From: Chloroflexota bacterium
Lineage (GTDB): Bacteria > Chloroflexota > Chloroflexia > Chloroflexales > Kallotenuaceae
NCBI GenBank assembly: GCA_019240175.1
Contig: JAFAYS010000617.1
Location: 1 to 5,253 of the forward strand
Direction: 5' to 3'
Length of the DNA: 5,253 nucleotides
The notes under the pieces were generated by a model that made no database searches, was not told the origin of the DNA, and worked only from the letters and a program-made list of their open reading frames with translations. Shown piece by piece: positions 1-5,148 of the stretch. Numbering within the stretch: position 1 is the stretch's first letter; each line of letters starts with the position of its first letter. Position numbers and translations under genes: made by a program.

Positions 1-25
1 ATGCGACGATGGAAATGTCGGCCAT
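1..25 (-). CDS. Start of an unidentified gene downstream of tetR (first 8 codons only)
   Basis: Reading leftwards, an ATG at 25-23 opens a frame that begins M-A-D-I-S-I-V-A and runs off the window edge. The start is supported by a strong Shine-Dalgarno sequence, AAGGAG (33-38), seven nucleotides before the ATG. It lies 46 nt after the stop of the TetR-type regulator on the same strand with no terminator-like hairpin between, so the two are probably co-transcribed. Genes in this position next to TetR regulators often encode the efflux pump, transporter or enzyme that the regulator controls; that is inference from context. Eight residues are far too few to assign a function. I am fairly sure that a gene starts here and have no view on what it encodes. 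Confidence 0.6.
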
Positions 26-71
26 GATGAGACTCCTTGTCGATGCGATCGTCTCGGCTACAGCGGGGCGG

Positions 72-686
72 TTAGATCTTATCGTCGGTCAGGCCATTCA
101 AAAGCAGATCCGCCAGAAAATCGGGCAGCTCATCCCACCGCTCTGCGACCACGCTGTCGCCCATAATGTGCTCCAGCATGAGGCCCCAGATCATCCCCGA
201 GATGACGCGAATGGTGAGCTTGAGGTTGGCTGGACTGCGGCCCTGGCTGGCGGCCTGCTCTTGAATAGATGCCTCGGCGAGCGCCAGAGTTGGGGCCAGA
301 ATTTGCTCGTAGTACCGCCTTCTTAGCTCTTCATTGACCATCATTTCCGAGACAACGATCCGAAACAGGGCGAAGTTATCTGCCTTCAGCGCCATCAGCG
401 GATGATATAAAAATGTGTGCAGGAATTCGCGAACGTCGTGTACATCGGCAGCAGGCGGCGCTGCTTGTGCCACAACCGATGCTTTCATACGCTCGAAGAT
501 GCCTAGCAATATGGCGGTCTTGTTGTCGAAGTAGTTATAGATTGTGCCTTCTGCAATCTCTGCCTGCCTCGCGATATCCTTGGTCGTCGTCGGATGAAAG
601 CCTTTGGCCGCGAAGACCACGGCGGCTGCGTCAAGAATCTGGTTCTTTCGCGCTTCGATCAACTGCTGTTGAATTCGATCCGGCAT
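72..686 (-). CDS. TetR/AcrR-family transcriptional regulator
   Basis: This 204-residue protein is the normal length for a TetR-family one-component repressor, a cytoplasmic dimer that releases DNA when a small ligand binds. The N-terminal domain is unmistakable: residues about 14-30 form helix 1 (NQILDAAAVVFAAKGF), followed by the helix-turn-helix T-T-T-K-D-I-A-R-Q-A-E-I-A-E-G-T-I-Y-N-Y-F at about 33-53 and the usual D-N-K capping motif at 54-56. The C-terminal part (about 75-200) is helical and variable, as expected for a ligand-binding and dimerisation domain, so the ligand cannot be predicted. The ATG at 686 is preceded by AGGTG (695-699) eight bases upstream. The upstream region carries promoter elements and two matching palindromes, indicating autoregulation. 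The gene is followed after 46 nt by another start on the same strand, a probable target. Family assignment is near certain; the specific role is unknown. Confidence 0.95.
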   Translation of the reverse strand: MPDRIQQQLIEARKNQILDAAAVVFAAKGFHPTTTKDIARQAEIAEGTIYNYFDNKTAILLGIFERMKASVVAQAAPPAADVHDVREFLHTFLYHPLMALKADNFALFRIVVSEMMVNEELRRRYYEQILAPTLALAEASIQEQAASQGRSPANLKLTIRVISGMIWGLMLEHIMGDSVVAERWDELPDFLADLLLNGLTDDKI

Positions 687-694
687 CGTAGATT

Positions 695-699
695 CACCT
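695..699 (-). promoter_or_regulatory. Ribosome binding site of tetR
   Basis: AGGTG on the minus strand, eight nucleotides before the ATG at 686. It is moderate in strength but well placed, and it supports the chosen start. Confidence 0.55.
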
Positions 700-729
700 G
701 TTGTACATAATTCTGCGTAGATAAGACGT

Positions 730-759
730 TCTATAGCTCTCTGGTGAGTAAGCGCTCAA
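730..759 (-). promoter_or_regulatory. Possible second tetR promoter (P2)
   Basis: On the minus strand TTGAGC (754-759) lies 17 bp before CTATAG (731-736), or 18 bp before TATAGA (730-735). This resembles sigma-70 -35 and -10 hexamers, with a weaker match than P1. The predicted start near 722-724 would give a leader of about 37 nt. The -35 hexamer overlaps operator-like site O1, so a repressor bound there would block it. This is sequence pattern only. Confidence 0.4.
745..758. promoter_or_regulatory. Operator-like palindrome O1 (putative TetR site)
   Basis: TGAGTAAGCGCTCA reads TGAGT-N4-GCTCA, an interrupted palindrome with TGAG/CTCA arms. It shares its arms and spacing with site O2, and the two centres are exactly 20 bp apart. 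It overlaps the -35 element of putative promoter P2 and lies downstream of P1. Short palindromes of this kind upstream of a TetR gene are typical operators; binding by this regulator is inferred. Confidence 0.65.
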
Positions 760-761
760 AA

Positions 762-781
762 TAATGAGTGATCGCTCATTA
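762..781. promoter_or_regulatory. Operator-like palindrome O2 (putative TetR site)
   Basis: TAATGAGTGATCGCTCATTA is a 20-bp palindrome with only one non-complementary base pair (T769/G774). It contains the same TGAGT-N4-GCTCA core as O1. It covers the predicted start point of promoter P1 (about 779-781), where a bound TetR dimer would hinder RNA polymerase. This is the stronger of the two sites and probably the primary operator. Confidence 0.75.
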
Positions 782-795
782 CATGAATTATGAGC
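774..795. promoter_or_regulatory. Additional inverted half-sites over the P1 -10 box
   Basis: GCTCAT (774-779) and ATGAGC (790-795) form a 6-bp inverted repeat with a 10-bp spacer. Each arm matches an operator half-site, but in the opposite arrangement to O1 and O2 (arms pointing outward). The right arm overlaps the -10 box of P1. It could be an extra contact or a chance by-product of the AT-rich promoter. Confidence 0.3.
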
Positions 796-815
796 TAAAA
801 GCGATGCATTGTCAA
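787..815 (-). promoter_or_regulatory. Near-consensus sigma-70 promoter of tetR (P1)
   Basis: On the minus strand TTGACA (810-815) is a perfect -35 hexamer, followed after exactly 17 bp by CATAAT (787-792), five of six matches to the -10 consensus. The region is clearly more AT-rich than the surrounding genes. The expected transcription start at about 779-781 falls inside operator-like site O2. The leader to the tetR ATG would be about 94 nt. No minus-strand gene other than tetR lies immediately ahead, so the promoter most likely serves tetR and the gene after it. Confidence 0.7.
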
Positions 816-861
816 CAGGTTGGTTAAAAGCTCAGCCGCTGATCGAAGAGGATCAATCGGC

Positions 862-893
862 ACAACAAAGGAGCGCCATCGCTGACGCTCCTT
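862..893 (-). terminator. Probable intrinsic terminator of the 652-residue membrane-protein gene
   Basis: On the minus strand, an 8-bp stem AAGGAGCG / CGCTCCTT (arms 886-893 and 868-875) with a 10-nt loop is followed by TGTTGTG, a moderately T-rich tail. It starts 29 nt past the stop codon at 922-924 and precedes the tetR promoter, a sensible place to separate the two transcripts. The T tract is imperfect, so efficiency is uncertain. Confidence 0.6.
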
Positions 894-921
894 GACCGCT
901 TGCGGATTGTTGATTTTGTGC

Positions 922-2880
922 CTAGCCGCGTAGCACCAGCACGCCCAGGAACGTTAGCAGCTGGAAGAAGACCGGCATTGCGCTGCCGCCGATGAGCGCC
1001 GCGCCGCGCCAGCCGTAGAGCGCCTCCCACAGCCCGGCGGTCAAAATGCCCGACCACACGATCCCGCCGAACCAGACCAGCAGCGCCAGATTGGGAAAGC
1101 CCATAAAGGTCAGCAGAATTGCGACCGCCAGCGGCAGCAGACGCGGCAGCTGCGCCGTGGGATACATGTACAGGCCCTGGTAGCCTTTGTTGCCGATGCC
1201 GACCATCTGGTCCAGCGACGAGGCCAGGAAGCCGGCCAGCGGCCACTCGGTCATGCCCCAGATCACGGCGATGATCAGCATCAATGGCACCTGCGCCGAG
1301 ATCAGCAGGCCCTTGTACATCATCCAGTAGATCAGCAGCAGCGCCGCCGGACCCGCCGCGTTCCACAGCATGATCATACCGGCGCGCAGCAGCGCGGGAA
1401 CTTCCAGCGCCTGCGGCATATCGTCGTCGCTCTGGTACTGCATCACCAGGCGATCCAGCGCGTCGGCGGGACGAACCGCCATCATCAGCAGCCAGCCGGG
1501 CGCGTCGTCGCGGAGCTTGAGCGGCTGATCCGGCTGCTGGCGGCGCGTCAGCTCAAGCGCCATGCGCTGCATCAGCGGCTCGAAGGGCTGGATCGTCGGC
1601 CAGATCAGCGCGCCGCGTCCAACGCCGCCATCGTAGAGCCAGGGACCCATGCGGAAATACCAGGGCAGCCCGGCCTCCTCGGCCTCGACCAGCACCACAT
1701 GCTGGCCTTCGCGCACATCGGTCGCTTTGACCACGCGCACCTGCTCCCAGCTCAGACGATGCGATCGTCCGAGGGCAGTGAAGGTGATGCCGGCTCCATC
1801 GACCGCCACCGCCGGAAAAAGATGGCGGATCAGCAGCAGCGCGCCGGCAACCAGCAGTAGCCCAATGTGTGCGCCGATGAGCAGGCCCCAGTCCGAGACC
1901 AGCGGCTGAATCTCGCGCGAGCTAAAGAGCGCCGTCTCGCGCAGCGAGGGAAACTTGAAGATCAAAAACGTGATCCACGCGTCGAGGTAGCGCCACAGCG
2001 CAAAGCCGATGATCAGCGCCGTGACGGTATTGAGAATCGTGTGAACCAGCTTGGGATAATCGGCGGCAGCGGCCTCGCCGGGCGATGTCATGGTTGGCTG
2101 GGCTGGGGCATAGCCGGCACCGCCCATGCCCGGCATCGTCAGCGTAGGTGCGGCCATGCCGGCGGTCGCGGTGATCGGCTGGAAGACCGGCGTGTCGGAG
2201 GCGGGCGTTGGGCGACGGAAAAAACTCGATGGGCTGAGCAGTAGGCCAAACAGCAGCGAGCGCTGGCCGTCTTCCAGCTCGATATCGAGCTTCTCGCCGA
2301 GCTTGCGTCGCCGCGCGATCTCGTCCATCATCTCGCGCAGCAGGCCCTCGCCGTCTTGCATGCTGGAGGTCAGCAGAAAGCCGCGCGCAAAGCCAAAGCG
2401 GTATACAAAGCTATACAGGCGATGCCAGGGCGTGAGCTGTTTGTCGTCGGTCTGGACCAGCACCACAAAGCGGTTGCCTTCGGCGTTGTCGGTGACACGG
2501 ATCGCGCGGATGCTTTCCCACTGCACGGGCACCCAATCGTTGCCGAACCAGACCAGCAGGCCGCGTACGCTGAAGCGCACCGTCGGAAACGCGTTGCGGA
2601 TCAGCAGGGTTCCCAGCAGCAAGACCAGCAGCACGATCAGCGCGGAGGTCAGATCGCCGCGCGTGGGATCGCTCGGGCCGGTGCGCTCCATCCAGCGCAG
2701 CAGCTCGCCGATCTGCGGCGCGCGCTTGATAATCGCTGGATTGAGCGGCCAGCGGTTGGTGGCCAGCAGCAGCGCGGTGCGAAACAGATTGAGCGCGCTC
2801 CAGGCGATCGCCAGCCCACACAGAAGCTCGATCGGCCAGGTGATGCGGCGGGGATAGCGATATACGTGTTCGATCAGCAT
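922..2880 (-). CDS. Uncharacterised multipass membrane protein with a duplicated PH-like module
   Basis: I do not recognise this 652-residue protein. It shows two copies of one architecture. Copy 1 has hydrophobic segments at about 15-40 and 78-97, then a soluble module at about 98-192. Copy 2 has segments at about 281-308 and 331-352, then a module at about 353-447. Aligned without gaps, residues 92-135 and 349-392 share 15 of 44 positions by hand count, including L-L-I-R-x-x-F-P, W-E-x-x-R, T-D and E-G. The beta-rich pattern ending in a helix (LLREMMDEIARR at 180-191) resembles bacterial PH-type domains beside membrane segments; this is a fold guess. A flexible Pro/Ala/Met-rich linker (about 223-275) separates the copies. 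About five membrane segments follow (about 501-523, 527-545, 580-596, 597-616, 632-650). The ATG has GGAG six nucleotides upstream (2887-2890). It lies 71 nt after xseB and is probably read through from it. I see no catalytic motif. Confidence 0.9.
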   Translation of the reverse strand: MLIEHVYRYPRRITWPIELLCGLAIAWSALNLFRTALLLATNRWPLNPAIIKRAPQIGELLRWMERTGPSDPTRGDLTSALIVLLVLLLGTLLIRNAFPTVRFSVRGLLVWFGNDWVPVQWESIRAIRVTDNAEGNRFVVLVQTDDKQLTPWHRLYSFVYRFGFARGFLLTSSMQDGEGLLREMMDEIARRRKLGEKLDIELEDGQRSLLFGLLLSPSSFFRRPTPASDTPVFQPITATAGMAAPTLTMPGMGGAGYAPAQPTMTSPGEAAAADYPKLVHTILNTVTALIIGFALWRYLDAWITFLIFKFPSLRETALFSSREIQPLVSDWGLLIGAHIGLLLVAGALLLIRHLFPAVAVDGAGITFTALGRSHRLSWEQVRVVKATDVREGQHVVLVEAEEAGLPWYFRMGPWLYDGGVGRGALIWPTIQPFEPLMQRMALELTRRQQPDQPLKLRDDAPGWLLMMAVRPADALDRLVMQYQSDDDMPQALEVPALLRAGMIMLWNAAGPAALLLIYWMMYKGLLISAQVPLMLIIAVIWGMTEWPLAGFLASSLDQMVGIGNKGYQGLYMYPTAQLPRLLPLAVAILLTFMGFPNLALLVWFGGIVWSGILTAGLWEALYGWRGAALIGGSAMPVFFQLLTFLGVLVLRG

Positions 2881-2886
2881 GATAAA

Positions 2887-2929
2887 CTCCGTCGTGACCA
2901 GGTGAGATGGGACTGCCTGTCCGACGGAG
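2887..2929 (-). promoter_or_regulatory. Inverted repeat enclosing the ribosome binding site of the membrane-protein gene
   Basis: CTCCGTCG (2887-2894) and CGACGGAG (2922-2929) are perfect 8-bp complements separated by 27 nt. In the minus-strand transcript the downstream arm is CGACGGAG, which contains the Shine-Dalgarno GGAG (2887-2890) six nucleotides before the ATG at 2880. The upstream arm supplies a matching anti-Shine-Dalgarno CUCC. If the stem forms, it would hide the ribosome binding site. No clear promoter is visible in this 71-nt gap. Regulation by this structure is inference. Confidence 0.4.
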
Positions 2930-2951
2930 CTTGCTCAAGCCAAGGTTGAGA

Positions 2952-3200
2952 TTACTCGTCGGCCCAGGGCGTCATCGTCAGCCCATCTACGCCAACTGAA
3001 AGCTGTTGAATGCGAAGCTCGGCTGCGTCCAGCAATTGTTGGCAGCGCGTCGAGAGCGCGACACCTTCCTCATAAAGCGCCAGCGCTTCGGCAAGCGGTA
3101 GCTCGCCGGTTTCGAGCCGCTCCACCACGTGCTGTAAGCGCTGCATTAGCGCCTCGTAGCTGGGTGTTGCGTCTCCTGCGGTAGCTGTTTTTCGTGGCAC
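2952..3200 (-). CDS. xseB: Exodeoxyribonuclease VII small subunit
   Basis: This 82-residue protein is the normal size for XseB, several copies of which bind one XseA to form exonuclease VII, a cytoplasmic enzyme that cuts single-stranded DNA from both ends into oligonucleotides. The family signature is clear: S-Y-E-A-L-M-Q-R-L-Q at 14-23, V-E-R-L-E-T-G-E-L-P-L at 26-36, L-Y-E-E-G-V-A-L at 42-49 and C-Q-Q-L-L-D-A-A-E at 53-61, all within two helices forming a hairpin. I choose the GTG at 3200 because AAGGAG (3206-3211) lies five nucleotides upstream and the length then fits the family. The longer open frame, to 3350, would add 50 residues unlike XseB and overlap the end of xseA. The gene starts 88 nt after xseA. 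The last dozen residues (GVDGLTMTPWADE) are a non-conserved tail. Confidence 0.93.
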   Translation of the reverse strand: MPRKTATAGDATPSYEALMQRLQHVVERLETGELPLAEALALYEEGVALSTRCQQLLDAAELRIQQLSVGVDGLTMTPWADE

Positions 3201-3205
3201 AAATA

Positions 3206-3211
3206 CTCCTT
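3206..3211 (-). promoter_or_regulatory. Ribosome binding site fixing the GTG start of xseB
   Basis: AAGGAG on the minus strand, five nucleotides before the GTG at 3200-3198. It is the strongest Shine-Dalgarno match near the gene and decides for GTG against the upstream candidates. Confidence 0.8.
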
Positions 3212-3288
3212 GAATCTTTAGCGACAAGGGCCGTAACGTCCATAGCCCTTCGGTCCCTGTTGCTGCGGCGGGGAAGGTTAATGAAGCC

Positions 3289-4491
3289 TTAACCGATGGG
3301 GCCAATCCCATGATCGACGCGCGCGCCGAGCACACCGTCGCGCAGCTCAAGCAGTAGCTCGTCGCCGTCCGCGACCGACTCCGGACTGAGTACGACCGAT
3401 CCGTCAGCGCGGCGCACCACCGCGTAGCCGCGAGCCAGCGTCGCGCGTGGGTTGAGCATTTCCAGCTGCTGGCGTGTGCCGCGCAGATTGAGCTTTTGAA
3501 AGGCGATATGCGTCGTCAGGCCGCGCTGTATGCGATCGCGCAGCTGCTGTACCGTCTGGCGATCCCGATCCAAACGGCTCTGCGGCGCGAGATGCTGGAG
3601 CTGCCGCATCGCCTGCACCAGATCGTCGCGACCCTCGCTGAGCTGCAGCTCGACAGCTTCGCGCAGCCGCTCAGTGCTCAGCTGGAGCTCGTTGCGCAGC
3701 TCGGCAATGTTTGGCGTGGCCAGCGCGGCGGCGACCGATGGCGTGGCGGCGCGTAGATCCGCGACATAATCGACAACTGTGGTGTCGGTCTCGTGGCCAA
3801 CGCCTGTGATCACCGGCACCGGACTGGCAAAGATCGCCCGCGCGACGACCTCGTCGTTGAAAGCCCACAGATCTTCGATCGAGCCGCCGCCGCGCGCCAC
3901 GATGATCAGATCCAGCTCGACGCCGTACAGATTGTAGAGCGCCTCGACCAGGCTTTCCGGCGCGGCCTCGCCCTGGACCTGCGCGGCGGCCAGCACAACC
4001 TCGCACAGCGGCCAGCGCTGGCGCAGCACTGTAAGAATATCGCGCAGCGCGGCACCGGTGGGCGACGTCACCACGCCGATGCGACGCGGCAGCGACGGTA
4101 TCGCGCGCTTGCGACCGGGATCGAAGAGACCTTCAGCTTCCAGCCGCTGCTTGAGCGCCTCGACCTGCGCGTGCAAAATCCCGATGCCGGCGGGGCGGAT
4201 CAGATCGACGTACAACTGAAGCTTGCCGCTGCCCTGCCAGAACGAGACATGACCATGCACCAGCACCTGCTCGCCGTTGGCCGGCAGCCGTGGCTGCTTG
4301 AGCGCCTGCTGACGCCAGCAGACCGCCTGTAGCTGCGCGTCGCCCTGACGGAGCGTCCAGTAGCAATGGCCGGAGGCCGCGCGACTCCAATTAGAAACCT
4401 CGCCTTCGACCCACACATCGCTGAGGATCGGATCTGACTCAAGCAGATCGGCGAGGTATCCCGTGAGATCCGTAATTGACAAAATTTGCAT
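3289..4491 (-). CDS. xseA: Exodeoxyribonuclease VII large subunit
   Basis: XseA is the catalytic subunit of exonuclease VII, which degrades single-stranded DNA in repair and recombination together with XseB, encoded next. From the ATG at 4491 it has 400 residues, within the family's usual range. The N-terminal OB-fold spans about 4-100, with V-W-V-E-G-E-V-S-N-W at 26-35. The nuclease domain follows, with R-R-I-G-V-V-T-S-P-T-G-A-A at 136-148, V-A-R-G-G-G-S-I-E-D-L-W-A-F-N at 198-212 and G-H-E-T-D at 232-236. R200, H233 and D236 correspond to residues I recall as essential in the E. coli enzyme. A long coiled-coil-like stretch (about 262-345) precedes the C-terminal R-A-T-L-A-R-G-Y-A-V motif (349-358). 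A GTG at 4521 would add ten residues, but MQILSITDLT looks like the native N-terminus. No strong Shine-Dalgarno is visible before 4491. The segment after D-L-R-A-A-T-P reads S-V-A-A-A-L, where many homologues have A-A-E. Confidence 0.96.
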   Translation of the reverse strand: MQILSITDLTGYLADLLESDPILSDVWVEGEVSNWSRAASGHCYWTLRQGDAQLQAVCWRQQALKQPRLPANGEQVLVHGHVSFWQGSGKLQLYVDLIRPAGIGILHAQVEALKQRLEAEGLFDPGRKRAIPSLPRRIGVVTSPTGAALRDILTVLRQRWPLCEVVLAAAQVQGEAAPESLVEALYNLYGVELDLIIVARGGGSIEDLWAFNDEVVARAIFASPVPVITGVGHETDTTVVDYVADLRAATPSVAAALATPNIAELRNELQLSTERLREAVELQLSEGRDDLVQAMRQLQHLAPQSRLDRDRQTVQQLRDRIQRGLTTHIAFQKLNLRGTRQQLEMLNPRATLARGYAVVRRADGSVVLSPESVADGDELLLELRDGVLGARVDHGIGPIG

Positions 4492-4505
4492 GATTAAGCC
4501 CGTAG

Positions 4506-4525
4506 GGGCGTGATGAGTCACGCCC
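4506..4525. repeat. Short hairpin, possibly a dispersed palindromic repeat, before xseA
   Basis: GGGCGTGA (4506-4513) and TCACGCCC (4518-4525) form a perfect 8-bp stem with a 4-nt TGAG loop, beginning 14 nt before the xseA ATG. Including the flank it reads GTAGGGGCGTGATGAGTCAC and onward. This resembles small GTAGGGGCG-type palindromes that I recall as multicopy in Chloroflexota and cyanobacterial genomes. Only one copy is in this window, so the repeat status is unproven. It lacks a T tract in either direction and is a poor terminator candidate. It could instead affect mRNA stability or xseA translation. Confidence 0.5.
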
Positions 4526-4572
4526 AGGACGTTTAGGTAGCTTGCGTTGCCTGGTGATTGAGCGTGCCGAAC

Positions 4573-5067
4573 TTATAGCAGCTCGATCACCATCAGCGTC
4601 TGCCCATATTCAACTGGCTGGCCATGCTCGGCAACCATGCGCTTCACGCGACCATGAACTTCACACTCGATCTCGTTCATGATCTTCATCGCCTCGATGA
4701 TGCCAAGCACATCGCCTGGCTTGACCTCATCGCCGACCTGCACATACGGCGGATCTTTTGGCGCGGGCGTGGTGTAGAACGTGCCGACCATCGGCGCGGT
4801 CACCACATAGCCGCTCGGCTCTTCGGCGGCAGGGGCGCTGGCGGGCGTGAGCGCGGCAGTCGCTGTTGGTGTCGCTGCGGCGGCCTGAATCATCTGGGCC
4901 GGAACCATGTGCTGGGCAATCGCGGGCTGAGCCACAGCGCGCTTGATATGTAGCTTGGCGTCGCCGCGCTCGATCAAAACCTCGGCAATATCCGTATCTT
5001 TGATCAGCGCGACCAGATCCCGCACTTCATCGGTTAATAGGGCGTTGTTGCGCTCCTGATCAGCCAT
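4573..5067 (-). CDS. accB: Biotin carboxyl carrier protein of acetyl-CoA carboxylase
   Basis: AccB carries the biotin that shuttles carboxyl groups between biotin carboxylase and carboxyltransferase in the first committed step of fatty acid synthesis, in the cytoplasm. The 164-residue protein is of typical length. Residues 10-45 form the N-terminal segment (L-L-T-D-E-V-R-D-L-V-A-L-I), about 46-85 are an Ala/Pro/Thr-rich flexible linker, and 86-164 are the biotinyl domain. The biotinylation motif E-A-M-K-I-M-N-E-I lies at 125-133, with K128 (codon at 4684-4686) the attachment site. A-P-M-V-G-T-F-Y (91-98) is typical of AccB-type carriers. The ATG at 5067 is chosen because AGGAG (5075-5079) sits seven nucleotides upstream; an ATG at 5082 would add five residues and place this site inside the gene. 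It lies 81 nt after efp and 81 nt before xseA. The partner accC does not follow directly. Confidence 0.97.
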   Translation of the reverse strand: MADQERNNALLTDEVRDLVALIKDTDIAEVLIERGDAKLHIKRAVAQPAIAQHMVPAQMIQAAAATPTATAALTPASAPAAEEPSGYVVTAPMVGTFYTTPAPKDPPYVQVGDEVKPGDVLGIIEAMKIMNEIECEVHGRVKRMVAEHGQPVEYGQTLMVIELL

Positions 5068-5074
5068 GTAGCAG

Positions 5075-5079
5075 CTCCT
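5075..5079 (-). promoter_or_regulatory. Ribosome binding site fixing the accB start
   Basis: AGGAG on the minus strand, seven nucleotides before the ATG at 5067. It favours this start over the in-frame ATG at 5082, which has no comparable site. Confidence 0.75.
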
Positions 5080-5100
5080 CATATGGTGAAGTAGGCCAGA

Positions 5101-5126
5101 AAGGATAGCGCACGTGCGCTATCCTT
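5101..5126 (-). terminator. Perfect 26-bp palindrome between efp and accB, probable terminator or attenuator
   Basis: AAGGATAGCGCAC is followed immediately by its exact reverse complement, so all 13 base pairs match. Folded as RNA it gives a long stem with a small central loop; on the minus strand the stem is followed by TCTGG, so the T tract is only TTTCT. It begins 22 nt past the efp stop. An intrinsic terminator or attenuator is the simplest reading. A dyad this regular could also be a binding site for a dimeric protein. Confidence 0.6.
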
Positions 5127-5148
5127 CCCTCAATGAGCATCCGCAAGC

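Noticed and set aside
29..55. GAGAC/GTCTC inverted repeat around the ribosome site of the leftmost gene
   Set aside because: Only five pairs across a 17-nt loop; too weak to propose regulation.
9..326. 105-residue plus-strand open frame opposite tetR
   Set aside because: It is antisense to a certain TetR gene and shows no recognisable domain.
824..1366. 180-residue open frame on the minus strand
   Set aside because: It overlaps the large membrane-protein gene in another frame and has the Arg/Ala/Gly-rich composition of a GC-rich shadow frame; it also covers the terminator hairpin.
2126..2949. Two long plus-strand open frames (243 and 197 residues) opposite the membrane-protein gene
   Set aside because: Both are antisense to a well-supported gene, are rich in Ser/Arg or Gln/Arg, and show no domain or convincing ribosome site.
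3226..3250. 6-bp inverted repeat AAGGGC/GCCCTT between xseA and xseB
   Set aside because: The stem is short, the loop is 13 nt and no T tract follows, so it is not convincing as a terminator or processing site.
3276..3294. GGTTAA/TTAACC inverted repeat at the xseA stop codon
   Set aside because: Six AT-rich pairs without a T tract, overlapping the stop codon; consistent with chance.
3201..3350. Longer xseB reading frame starting at 3350
   Set aside because: The added 50 residues do not resemble XseB and overlap the end of xseA; the GTG at 3200 has a strong AAGGAG site and gives the family length.
3793..4332. 179-residue plus-strand open frame opposite xseA
   Set aside because: xseA motifs are intact across this whole region; the antisense frame is a by-product of GC-rich codon use.
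4492..4572. Search for a separate promoter in front of xseA
   Set aside because: I found no acceptable -35/-10 pair in this gap, so I do not annotate one.
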